NCBI GenBank assembly: GCA_031278715.1
Contig: JAITJW010000022.1
Location: 1-33,403 of the forward strand
Reading direction: 5' to 3'
From: Treponema sp.
Lineage (GTDB): Bacteria > Spirochaetota > Spirochaetia > Treponematales > Breznakiellaceae
Length of the DNA: 33,403 bases
Both the position numbers and the translations under genes were made by a program. The notes under the pieces were generated by a model. The model did not search any database, was not told where the DNA came from, and was given only the letters and a program-made list of their open reading frames with translations. This document shows, one piece after another, positions 1-7,070 of this stretch. Positions within the stretch are counted from its first letter, which is position 1. Each line of letters opens with the position of its first letter.

Positions 1-228
1 AACGCCCTGCTCCTCCATTACGATGCGGACGGTACCGCCCTGAGCGGCCGCACGGTAAGCGCGGGGGCATCGGATTCCGAATTCATGGGCGTTGCCCTGC
101 GCGGCGATTCGGTCTACATCACGGGGTACCAGAAAGGAACCGGGGCCTACACTTACGCCGGTGGAGGCATCACCCTTGAGGGCCTCTCCACCGATGTAAA
201 CGCCGTGGTCATGCGGCATACCAGGTAA
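1..228 (+). CDS. C-terminal end of a beta-propeller-repeat secreted protein (partial)
   Basis: The frame is open from the first base of the window and ends at TAA 226-228, giving 75 residues of an incomplete protein. The text has the look of SBBP/delta-60-type propeller repeats that are common in large secreted spirochaete proteins: a segment LLLHYDADGTAL followed by a TVSAGASDSEF strand, then VYITGYQKGTGAYTY and a final VVMRHTR strand. Such repeats build beta-propellers on secreted or surface proteins. No enzyme motif is visible and the N-terminus is outside the window. The next gene begins 10 bases after the stop, so the two are probably co-transcribed. The repeat-family assignment is by eye. 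Confidence 0.7.
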   Translation, partial: NALLLHYDADGTALSGRTVSAGASDSEFMGVALRGDSVYITGYQKGTGAYTYAGGGITLEGLSTDVNAVVMRHTR

Positions 229-238
229 AGGAGTATCT

Positions 239-796
239 ATGAGACGCTCATGTATCTGTTTCTTTTTGTTCCTTCCGGCCCTCCTTCCTGCCCAAGACGC
301 CGGGGATATGGACGCTCTGCTGGAAACCTCCGCGGTGAGCGGCGCGCAGGCCGCCCGTTTCGTGCTGGGGGCCGCGGGGCTCCTCCCTGAGGGGCTCTCC
401 GGGCCGGCCGCGGAGGCTGCGGCGTGGGAGGCAGCGCGGGAACGGGGCTGGGCATCAGGCAGCGGCAGCGCGGCCCTCTCCCTCAAAGGAACCTCCTTCC
501 TCGTCATGGCCGCCTTCGGCCTTAAAGGGGGCCTCATGTACTCCCTCTTCCCCGGCCCCCGCTACGCGTACCGGGAGCTCCTCTATCTGAGGATCATCCA
601 GGGCAGGGCCGACGGCGGCTCCGCGGTGTCCGGGGACCGGCTCCTGCATATCATCGCCCAGGCGCTCCGGTACTCAGGCGAAGACGGCCGCCTGGACGCG
701 GCGCTCCTTTCGGCCGCACGGGAGCTCCCCGCCGGGGAGGGGTTCTCCACGGGCCCCGAAGGTCTCCTGCCCTACCAGGGGGAAATTCAACCTTGA
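239..796 (+). CDS. Small secreted protein of unknown function
   Basis: The product is 185 residues. The start ATG has an AAAGGAG ribosome site about 5 bases upstream. Residues 1-19 form a signal peptide: basic RR, a hydrophobic core FFLFLPALLP and an AQ-type cleavage end. The mature part is alanine-rich at first. A more conserved-looking centre follows, with a hydrophobic stretch and the motif MYSLFPGPRYAYREL, then an RLLHIIAQAL helix. No catalytic motif is recognisable. The stop overlaps the next gene start by 4 bases, so it is probably translationally coupled to the predicted outer-membrane barrel. A periplasmic role beside that barrel is inferred only from this neighbourhood. Confidence 0.75.
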   Translation: MRRSCICFFLFLPALLPAQDAGDMDALLETSAVSGAQAARFVLGAAGLLPEGLSGPAAEAAAWEAARERGWASGSGSAALSLKGTSFLVMAAFGLKGGLMYSLFPGPRYAYRELLYLRIIQGRADGGSAVSGDRLLHIIAQALRYSGEDGRLDAALLSAARELPAGEGFSTGPEGLLPYQGEIQP

Positions 797-2001
797 ATAG
801 CATACCGTACCGCGCCCTGTCCCTCCTCCTCCCGGTACTCTCCGCCCTGGCCTTCCCCGCGTTCCTGGCCGCGGACTTCGGCGTCATCCTCAATGAGCAG
901 TTCGATGCGGAGCTCCGGGACGGGGAGGAACTCAGTTCCAAAACCGTACTGGCCCCCTGGTTCTCCCTGCCCCTGGGAGACAGGGCGGAGCTCTACCTCT
1001 CCGCAGGCGGCTCGGTGTATTACCGTGAGGAAGGCACGGACCTGTTCCCGGAACTCTTCCACCTTGAAATCTCCCTAATGCCCGCTTCTTCCCTGACCCT
1101 CCGGGCCGGGCGGATAGACTATCAGGACCCCTCGCTCTTCACCGCCAAAGGCCGTTTCGACGGGCTGGATCTCTCCTGGGATCCCGGTCCCCTGCGCCTC
1201 AGCCTCGGCGCCTACTACACCGGCTTCCTCTACCGGAACACCGCCAACATCAGCGTTAGCCCCGGCGACCCGGCGGACTACGGTACGGTCCTTGACTACG
1301 GGGATTTCGCCGCCACCTACTTTGCCCCCCGCCGCGCCCTGGGGGCCCTGCAGATTGAATACCCCGGTTTTATCGTGAATCGGGGAACCTTCCACGCGGG
1401 GCTTCTGAGCCAGTACGACCTTTCGGATGCCGGAGAAAAGCTCCACACTCAGTACCTGCTGCTCCGCTACGCGCTGTCCCTGCCCGGCGGCCTTGACCTG
1501 GGTGCGGCCGGTGCGGCATCCCTCCGGGTGCCCGGTGGAGGGAAGGCGGCCTTTGCGTCGTCCCTGGAGGCGGGGATTTTGCTGCCGGGGGGACTGCAGG
1601 ACCGGATTTCCCTGGGCGTCCGCTGGGCCTCCGGGGAGGGGCCTTCCACCGCGGCCTATTTTCCGGTGGTAAAGGAAGCCCAGGGCAGGGTGATCAAGTC
1701 CGGCTTTTCCGGGCTCATGATAGTTTCTGCGGAGTACGAGGCCCGGTTTCTGTCCAGTCTTTCTGCGGAACTGGGGGGCCGGTATTTTCTCAGGACCGAT
1801 TCGGCCTCGTTTACGGATCCCTATCTTGAGGGTGATTCGCGGCTTCTGGGGCTGGAAGTATCGCTTTCCGTACTTTGGGCGCCGTTTTCGGATCTTTCCT
1901 TCAGCTTTGGGGGCGGTATTTTCCTTCCCGGGACCGGGGAGGCCCTGAGGGAAGCGCCGCTATACGGGCAGTTGACTGCGGTTGCGATAGTGTCGTTTTA
2001 G
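793..2001 (+). CDS. Predicted outer-membrane beta-barrel protein
   Basis: The product is 402 residues from a TTG start that overlaps the preceding TGA (TTGA arrangement). An N-terminal signal peptide (about residues 1-29, leucine/alanine-rich, ending FLAA) is followed by alternating polar and hydrophobic strands rich in Tyr, Gly and Leu, for example LSLGAYYTGFLY and LRAGRIDYQDP. The protein ends in VAIVSF, and a C-terminal phenylalanine is the usual recognition signal for the BAM machinery. These features point to an outer-membrane barrel. No named porin or TonB-receptor family was recognised. It sits between a small secreted protein and a FecR-domain protein, which suggests a cell-envelope cluster. 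Its cargo is unknown. Confidence 0.75.
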   Translation: MNSIPYRALSLLLPVLSALAFPAFLAADFGVILNEQFDAELRDGEELSSKTVLAPWFSLPLGDRAELYLSAGGSVYYREEGTDLFPELFHLEISLMPASSLTLRAGRIDYQDPSLFTAKGRFDGLDLSWDPGPLRLSLGAYYTGFLYRNTANISVSPGDPADYGTVLDYGDFAATYFAPRRALGALQIEYPGFIVNRGTFHAGLLSQYDLSDAGEKLHTQYLLLRYALSLPGGLDLGAAGAASLRVPGGGKAAFASSLEAGILLPGGLQDRISLGVRWASGEGPSTAAYFPVVKEAQGRVIKSGFSGLMIVSAEYEARFLSSLSAELGGRYFLRTDSASFTDPYLEGDSRLLGLEVSLSVLWAPFSDLSFSFGGGIFLPGTGEALREAPLYGQLTAVAIVSF

Positions 2002-2054
2002 GGAGGATAAAGAACCTCACCGCGAAGGCGCGGAAGTCGAAATTGGAGGATAGT

Positions 2055-2753
2055 ATGACTATGAAGAATATGGCGACACGGATGGTGTTGCCGGTATTGG
2101 TGTTTGCGTGTGCGGCGGGGCTTTTCGGCCAGGAGGCGGGGACGGCGCTGGTGCGGGAACTGGTGGGCACGGTGGAGATGAAGGCCCCCGGTAAGGCGGA
2201 GTGGGAGCCGGTGCGTCCGGGCCAGCGGCTTTCTGCGGACACTTTGATTTCCACGGGCTTCAAAAGCACGGTGAACCTGGTGCTGGGGGATTCGGTGCTG
2301 ACCGTGCGGCCCCTGACCCGGCTTTCGATAACCGAGATTTCCCGGCGTGATGAGGGGGATCTGGTGGATCTGAACCTTCGGGCCGGGCGGGTGAGGGCGG
2401 AGGTAAGGCCGCCTTCCGGGAGGAAAGTTGATTTTATCATACGCAGTCCGGTGGTCACTGCGTCGGTGCGTGGGACGGTGTTTGAGATTGACCCGTTGAA
2501 CCTTCAGGTGAGCGAAGGGACGGTGGAGTTTTTCGGGACATCCGGTGCGGCGGTGGTGGTGGACAGGGGAGGTTCGAGCTTTGTGGAGGAGAGCGGGGGC
2601 CGGCCGGTATCTCCTGCGGAGATTGTCAGAGCCGCTCTGAGGCCGGAGCTTCCCCAGGGGGCCGCTTCTGCGATTCCACTGAACGAGATCACGCCGGAGC
2701 GGGGCGCCCTCCCCGAATTCCTCCCCGAATTCAGCGTTTCCCTTGACTTTTAG
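2055..2753 (+). CDS. FecR-domain periplasmic protein
   Basis: The product is 232 residues. I chose ATG 2055 because GGAGGA lies 4 bases upstream and a signal peptide follows at once (MVLPVLVFACAAGLFGQ); the same frame stays open further upstream, but there it overlaps the barrel gene. Residues about 30-165 fit a FecR-type fold: ELVGTVEMK, WEPVRPGQRLSADTLISTG, LNLRAGRVRAEV, FIIRSPVVTASVRGT and LQVSEGTVEFF. In iron-citrate systems FecR relays signals to a sigma factor, but spirochaetes and many other bacteria carry free-standing secreted FecR-domain proteins of uncertain role. No sigma factor or TonB receptor is adjacent here, so a FecI-type pathway is not supported. The carboxy end is acidic and proline-rich. 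Confidence 0.8.
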   Translation: MTMKNMATRMVLPVLVFACAAGLFGQEAGTALVRELVGTVEMKAPGKAEWEPVRPGQRLSADTLISTGFKSTVNLVLGDSVLTVRPLTRLSITEISRRDEGDLVDLNLRAGRVRAEVRPPSGRKVDFIIRSPVVTASVRGTVFEIDPLNLQVSEGTVEFFGTSGAAVVVDRGGSSFVEESGGRPVSPAEIVRAALRPELPQGAASAIPLNEITPERGALPEFLPEFSVSLDF

Positions 2754-2756
2754 AAT

Positions 2757-2786
2757 CGGTCCATAATGTAGACACAGTATGGACCG
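2757..2786. repeat. Dyad repeat, copy 1
   Basis: Arms CGGTCCATA (2757-2765) and TATGGACCG (2778-2786) are perfect inverted repeats around a 12-base spacer. The 26 bases 2759-2784 are identical to 3939-3964. Six bases to the left (TAGAAT) and a TAAT about seven bases to the right are also shared. The outermost arm bases differ between copies but stay complementary within each copy, which favours selection on the dyad itself. Read on the plus strand, TAGACA (2769-2774) and TAATTA (2791-2796) are 16 bases apart and could be -35 and -10 boxes. Operator/promoter and recombination site are both possible. Confidence 0.75.
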
Positions 2787-2851
2787 GCACTAATTATACC
2801 AGAGCCGAAAAAGAACGGTAATCATAACGGGGTAGATCTATCCCCTTAGTG

Positions 2852-3093
2852 TCAATAATTTGGCCGCATGTAGTTACGGTTATAAAAACTGTTTTTATAT
2901 GCATGGTCGAACATGGCGACAATGTTCTGGGGCGGCACATTCCCCAGCCATATCAAGGCCCGTATAGAAGGTGTTGAATTGTCCCATCCCTCAGCCTGTT
3001 GAACGGCGGGTTCAGCAGAACCGTATCGCAGTGGAACCGTTCCAGAACATCATTATCCACCCGGGCCAGCATCTGTACCGTGTACCGGCCCCT
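2852..3093 (-). pseudogene. Frame-broken coding remnant downstream of the isomerase gene
   Basis: Two minus-strand frames read like protein. The first starts right after the isomerase stop, in the same frame, and ends at 2953; it contains MLARVDNDVLERF and LLNPPFNRLRDG. The second runs to a TGA at 2852-2854 and contains IRALIWLGNVPPQNIVAMFD and ends YNRNYMRPNY. Codon choice in both resembles real genes, and a hairpin-like GGGG/CCCC element (2829-2845) follows the second stop, as after a true gene end. The simplest reading is the degraded 3' part of one gene with a frameshift. NPPF resembles motif IV of N6-adenine methyltransferases, but that is too short to name the gene. Confidence 0.3.
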
Positions 3094-3912
3094 CTACATA
3101 TTCCGCAGATAATCCAGGCTTTGTTTGGCGCACTCGATGGGGGTCATGCCGGGGGAGGGGAGGTCCTGTTCAACCACCAGCCATTTGGTCCCGGCCTTTT
3201 CCGCGGCCTTGACGATGGCGGGGATGTCCTGGACCCCGTGCCCGACGGCACGGAACGGGAAGGCGCCGGCGGCACGGGCTTTCCTGGCTTCACCTATCAG
3301 ATCGTAGTCGGCCTTGATCCGGCCGCCGCTGGAGGAATCAAAGTCTTTCAGGTGAACAACCGGCGAGCGGCCTGAGTATTTGAGGATGTATTCTGCGGGG
3401 ACTACGCCTCCCACTTTGGCCCAGCATACGTCGATTTCGGTTTGTAAAAGGCTTGCGGGGACGCTGTCGTACAGATCGTCCAGCATGTACTTGCCGTTGT
3501 AGTCCGTAAATTCAAATTCGTGGTTGTGGTACAGAAGGGTTGCCCCTTTCTTGTTGCAATACTCCCCCAGGCGGGCAATGTTTTTCTTTACGTTAGCGTA
3601 GTTGGGGTCGGGGTACCGGTCCTCATCGGCCAGGAAGGGAATTACGATGTAGGTACAGCCCACTTCCAGGTGATAGCCGATAACCTTATCCATATCGGCG
3701 ATCATGTCCCGGTAGGGGACGTGAGCGGAAACCGCGGTAAGCCCCGCCCTGTCCAGGGAAGCCCTGGTTTCTGCAGCGGTCTTGCCAAAGGACATGGCCA
3801 GGGCAAGCTCAACGTATTTGTAACCTACGCCGGCCACCTGTTTAAGGGTGCCGTCGAAATCGGTTCCGAGTTCCTCCCGAACATTGAAAAGCTGTAACAG
3901 GACTGGAAGCAT
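3094..3912 (-). CDS. Sugar phosphate isomerase/epimerase (TIM barrel, AP-endonuclease-2 fold)
   Basis: The product is 272 residues, the usual length for the xylose-isomerase-like TIM-barrel family that includes inosose dehydratase and related epimerases. The start is ATG at 3912 with GGAGGA 5-6 bases upstream on the minus strand. Visible family motifs are LLYHNHEFEF in the middle, the acidic/His metal positions in EIDVCW and VVHLKDFD, and VVEQD near the C-terminus; together these form the divalent-metal site. No signal peptide is present, so it should act in the cytoplasm. The substrate cannot be read from sequence. The gene stands alone, opposite in direction to its neighbours, with a dyad repeat about 27 bases upstream of its start. 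It may be related in pathway to the isomerase/oxidoreductase pair at the far end of the window. Confidence 0.88.
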   Translation of the reverse strand: MLPVLLQLFNVREELGTDFDGTLKQVAGVGYKYVELALAMSFGKTAAETRASLDRAGLTAVSAHVPYRDMIADMDKVIGYHLEVGCTYIVIPFLADEDRYPDPNYANVKKNIARLGEYCNKKGATLLYHNHEFEFTDYNGKYMLDDLYDSVPASLLQTEIDVCWAKVGGVVPAEYILKYSGRSPVVHLKDFDSSSGGRIKADYDLIGEARKARAAGAFPFRAVGHGVQDIPAIVKAAEKAGTKWLVVEQDLPSPGMTPIECAKQSLDYLRNM

Positions 3913-3933
3913 AGTTCCTCCAAAAAAACATAG

Positions 3934-3976
3934 AATTTGTCCATAATGTAGACACAGTATGGACAGATTTTAATAT
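3934..3976. promoter_or_regulatory. Dyad repeat, copy 2, in a divergent promoter region
   Basis: Arms at 3934-3945 and 3958-3969 match over 12 bases with one mismatch, around the same 12-base spacer as copy 1 (core 3939-3964 identical to 2759-2784). It lies 27 bases upstream of the minus-strand isomerase start and about 150 bases upstream of uvrA. On the plus strand TAGACA (3949-3954) and TAATAT (3971-3976) are 16 bases apart. On the minus strand TGTCTA is followed 16 bases later by TATGTT. The dyad would therefore overlap promoter elements in either direction, as an operator does. No binding protein is encoded beside it. Confidence 0.5.
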
Positions 3977-4054
3977 AGCCGTTTGGGCGGCTTCACGGAA
4001 GGGGGGGCTGAAGATCTCAGCGTTTCTCAGTTTACTGTTCCCAGGGCTTCCCTG

Positions 4055-4081
4055 TTGCGCCACGTAAAAACAAACTATAGC
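4055..4081 (+). promoter_or_regulatory. Possible uvrA promoter
   Basis: TTGCGC (4055-4060) and TATAGC (4076-4081) are 15 bases apart, 41 bases upstream of the preferred uvrA start. The spacing is short and the boxes are imperfect. I see no LexA-type palindrome that I can identify with confidence. Confidence 0.25.
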
Positions 4082-4121
4082 TTCTTGTCAGTTCCCCCTT
4101 CCCCGGTCTATGCTAATTTTT

Positions 4122-7070
4122 ATGGACAAGCTTATCATTAAAGGCGCACGGGAACACAACCTAAAGAATATCGACCTTGAATTACCCAGAGATAAGCTTA
4201 TTGTTATTTCCGGCATTTCCGGGTCCGGGAAAAGTTCCCTTGCCTTTGATACGATCTTTGCCGAAGGGCAGCGCCGCTATGTGGAAAGTTTGTCCGCTTA
4301 CGCCCGGCAGTTCCTGGGCCGTATGGATAAGCCGGATCTGGACTACATCGAAGGGCTTTCTCCGGCTATTTCAATCGAGCAGAAGACTACCCACCGGAAT
4401 CCCCGTTCCACGGTGGGGACCGTAACGGAAATTTATGACTACTACCGGCTTCTCTATGCCAGGGTCGGGGTTCCCCACTGTCCGATCTGCGGCCGGGAGA
4501 TTCGGGAGCAGAGTGTGGACCAGATTGTCGATACGATCCTGCAGATGGGGAACGGCAGGCGGATCCAGCTTTTGGCGCCGGTGATCCGGGGGAAGAAAGG
4601 GGAACATCAGAAGGTTATCGAAGACGCACGGAAGGCCGGTTATTCGCGGGCCCGGATTGACGGGGTTCCCGTAAGCCTTGACGAAGATATTAAGCTTGAT
4701 AAGCAGAAGAAGCACGGCATCGACATTGTGGTGGACCGTATGGTGGTGGGGCCGGGGATACGCAGCCGCCTTTCGGAATCGGTGGAAGCGGCGCTTGAAG
4801 CCGCTGACGGGCTTTTGCTGGTGGCCGCCCAGGCCGGAAAGGAGGGCCCGGAAAGCGGCGTAAACGGCGCAAATGGCGTAAACGGCGCAAGCGATACAAA
4901 TGGTGTAAGCGGCGGAGGCGGCGCGGAGGGGGGGGCCGCGGAGGCTGCCTGGACCGAACAGTTTTTCTCCCAAAAAAACGCCTGCCCGGACTGCGGAATT
5001 TCCATACCGGAGCTTCAACCCCGGCTTTTTTCGTTTAACAATCCTTACGGCGCGTGCCCTGAGTGTTCCGGTCTGGGGGTTAAACTGGAATTTGACCCGG
5101 ATCTGGTGATCCCCAACCGGGAACTTTCGTACAACGAGGGTGGTTGTGTCCCGTACAACCCCGATTCTCCCTGGTACCGCAGTAAATTTGAGGGCCTGGC
5201 CAGGCATTTCAAGTTTAGCCTGGATACTCCGTTCAAGAGCCTGCCCAAAAAAATTATGAACATCATCTTCTATGGCAGCGATGAGCAGGTACGCTTCAAA
5301 TACGAAAACCGGGACGGGACCAATTCCGCGTCCTACAAGGCGGGCTTTCCCGGAATCCTTGAAGAACTGAAACGGCGCTATTTTGAAACCCAGTCATCGG
5401 GGATCAAGGAATGGCTTGAAAAATTTATGAGTCAGAAAGCCTGCGAAGCCTGCGGCGGCCGGCGGCTGCGCCCGGAAGCCCTGGGGGTAACGGTGGGGCG
5501 GGGGGAAGGCGCCCTGAACATCCACCAGCTTTCAAGCCTTTCGGTCAACGATTCGCTGGTTTTTTTCCGGAATCTGGCCTTGAGCAGGTCGGAAAGAGAA
5601 ATCGCCGCCCAGATTCTCAAAGAAATCAACGCCCGGCTGGGCTTTATGAAAAACGTGGGGCTGGACTACCTGAGCCTGGAACGGAAATCCGCCAGTCTTT
5701 CCGGCGGGGAGGCCCAGCGGATACGCCTGGCAACGCAGATCGGTTCCAGTCTGGTTGGGGTACTCTACATCCTGGACGAACCTTCTATCGGCCTGCACCA
5801 GCGGGATAATCAGCGGCTTATCGACACGCTGCTGTACCTGCGGGATCTGGGGAACACCCTTATTGTGGTGGAACACGATGAGCAGACCCTGCGGACTGCG
5901 GACTACCTGGTGGACCTGGGGCCGGGCGCGGGGATCCACGGCGGCAGGGTGGTGGCCCAGGGGACTCCCCGTGAAGTGATGCGGGTGCCGGAGAGTATTA
6001 CCGGTCAGTACCTGGCGGGCAAGATCTCTATGAAGATACCTCCGCAAAGGCGGCAGGGTAACGGTAAAACTATCCGTCTGGAAGGGGTAAGCGAGCATAA
6101 CCTGAAAAACATTGACGTGGAGATTCCGCTGGGGATCTTTACCTGTATTACCGGGGTTTCCGGTTCAGGAAAGTCCACCCTTTTAAGCGATGTCCTATAC
6201 CCCGCGCTGTGTAACCGTATCTACGGGTCAAGCCATCAGGAGGGGGTCTACAAAAATCTTACAGGGGTGGAACACCTGGACAAGGTGATCGACATTGATC
6301 AGAGTCCTATCGGCAGGACCCCCCGTTCCAATCCCGCCACCTACGTGGAAGTGTTTGGGGAGATCCGCAATCTTTTTGCCGGTCTTCCGGACGCGAAGAT
6401 ACGGGGCTATAAACCGGGGCGTTTTTCATTCAACGTCCGGGGGGGAAGATGTGAGAACTGCGAGGGGGACGGGACTATCAAGATCGAGATGAATTTCCTC
6501 CCCGACGTGTATATTACCTGTGATGTATGCCACGGCAAGCGTTTTAACCGGGAAACCCTGGAGATACGCTACAAAGGGAAAAATATTGCCGATGTTCTGG
6601 ATATGACCATCGAGGAAGCGGCGGAATTCTTCGCTCCCATTCCCCGGATTGCCCATAAAATGGATACCCTGCTTTCTGTGGGCCTGGGTTACGTCAAGCT
6701 GGGCCAGTCGGCGCTTACCCTTTCGGGGGGGGAAGCCCAGCGGGTTAAGCTGGCCCTGGAACTCTCCCGGCGTTCCACGGGTAAGACCCTCTACATCCTG
6801 GACGAACCTACTACGGGGCTTCACTTTGCCGATGTAAAACAGCTTATGGAGGTTATTCAGCGTCTGGTTGACCAGGGGAATACGGTGATGATGATTGAGC
6901 ATAACCTGGATGTGCTGCTTCAGGCGGATTACATTATCGATCTGGGGCCCGAAGGCGGGGACAAGGGCGGTGAAATTATTGCACGGGGGACTCCGGAAAA
7001 GATCACCGGCAATAGTAATTCCTATACCGGCTTTTACATCAACCAAATGCTCTCCAAAAACGGAACATGA
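4122..7070 (+). CDS. uvrA: Excinuclease ABC subunit A
   Basis: UvrA is the damage-sensing ATPase of nucleotide excision repair; it loads UvrB onto DNA lesions. The product is 982 residues from ATG 4122, where the family-typical [18 protein letters not shown] begins. ATG 4110 would add four residues, and neither start has a strong ribosome site. Both ABC modules are complete: Walker [10 protein letters not shown] (about residue 31) and GVSGSGKST (about 677), signatures [12 protein letters not shown] and [12 protein letters not shown], and Walker [11 protein letters not shown] and [10 protein letters not shown]. Zinc-type CxxC pairs are visible near residues 120, 287-312 and 777-801. Unusual is a glycine/asparagine-rich insertion near residue 246, encoded by a 9-base tandem repeat. 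Its stop overlaps the next start by 4 bases. Confidence 0.98.
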   Translation: MDKLIIKGAREHNLKNIDLELPRDKLIVISGISGSGKSSLAFDTIFAEGQRRYVESLSAYARQFLGRMDKPDLDYIEGLSPAISIEQKTTHRNPRSTVGTVTEIYDYYRLLYARVGVPHCPICGREIREQSVDQIVDTILQMGNGRRIQLLAPVIRGKKGEHQKVIEDARKAGYSRARIDGVPVSLDEDIKLDKQKKHGIDIVVDRMVVGPGIRSRLSESVEAALEAADGLLLVAAQAGKEGPESGVNGANGVNGASDTNGVSGGGGAEGGAAEAAWTEQFFSQKNACPDCGISIPELQPRLFSFNNPYGACPECSGLGVKLEFDPDLVIPNRELSYNEGGCVPYNPDSPWYRSKFEGLARHFKFSLDTPFKSLPKKIMNIIFYGSDEQVRFKYENRDGTNSASYKAGFPGILEELKRRYFETQSSGIKEWLEKFMSQKACEACGGRRLRPEALGVTVGRGEGALNIHQLSSLSVNDSLVFFRNLALSRSEREIAAQILKEINARLGFMKNVGLDYLSLERKSASLSGGEAQRIRLATQIGSSLVGVLYILDEPSIGLHQRDNQRLIDTLLYLRDLGNTLIVVEHDEQTLRTADYLVDLGPGAGIHGGRVVAQGTPREVMRVPESITGQYLAGKISMKIPPQRRQGNGKTIRLEGVSEHNLKNIDVEIPLGIFTCITGVSGSGKSTLLSDVLYPALCNRIYGSSHQEGVYKNLTGVEHLDKVIDIDQSPIGRTPRSNPATYVEVFGEIRNLFAGLPDAKIRGYKPGRFSFNVRGGRCENCEGDGTIKIEMNFLPDVYITCDVCHGKRFNRETLEIRYKGKNIADVLDMTIEEAAEFFAPIPRIAHKMDTLLSVGLGYVKLGQSALTLSGGEAQRVKLALELSRRSTGKTLYILDEPTTGLHFADVKQLMEVIQRLVDQGNTVMMIEHNLDVLLQADYIIDLGPEGGDKGGEIIARGTPEKITGNSNSYTGFYINQMLSKNGT
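4857..4919 (+). repeat. 9-base tandem repeat inside uvrA
   Basis: Seven consecutive 9-base units in the uvrA reading frame encode [18 protein letters not shown] and GGG. The first two pairs are nearly identical 18-base blocks (4857-4874 and 4875-4892). The insert lies just before the second CxxC module and should form a flexible loop. Confidence 0.85.

Larger units (their letters stand above)
2754..3093. other. 340-base stretch without an intact gene
   Basis: This stretch holds one copy of the dyad repeat (2757-2786) just after the FecR-gene stop. A GGGG-N9-CCCC near-palindrome centred on TAGATCTA lies at 2829-2845. Minus-strand coding-like text in two different frames (2852-3093) is described as a separate entry. 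No RNA gene was recognised. Confidence 0.6.

Noticed and set aside
2757-2786. Chromosomal dif site
   Set aside because: Short text similarity to E. coli dif exists (CATAATGTA), but the distance between the CATA and TATG halves differs and two copies are present, so a chromosomal dif call is not supported.
3020-3060. DNA methyltransferase gene based on NPPF
   Set aside because: A four-residue motif in a short broken frame is not enough; no SAM-binding motif is near.
2971-3375. Plus-strand open frame antisense to the isomerase
   Set aside because: The minus strand carries the metal-site motifs of a known family; the plus frame is its mirror image.
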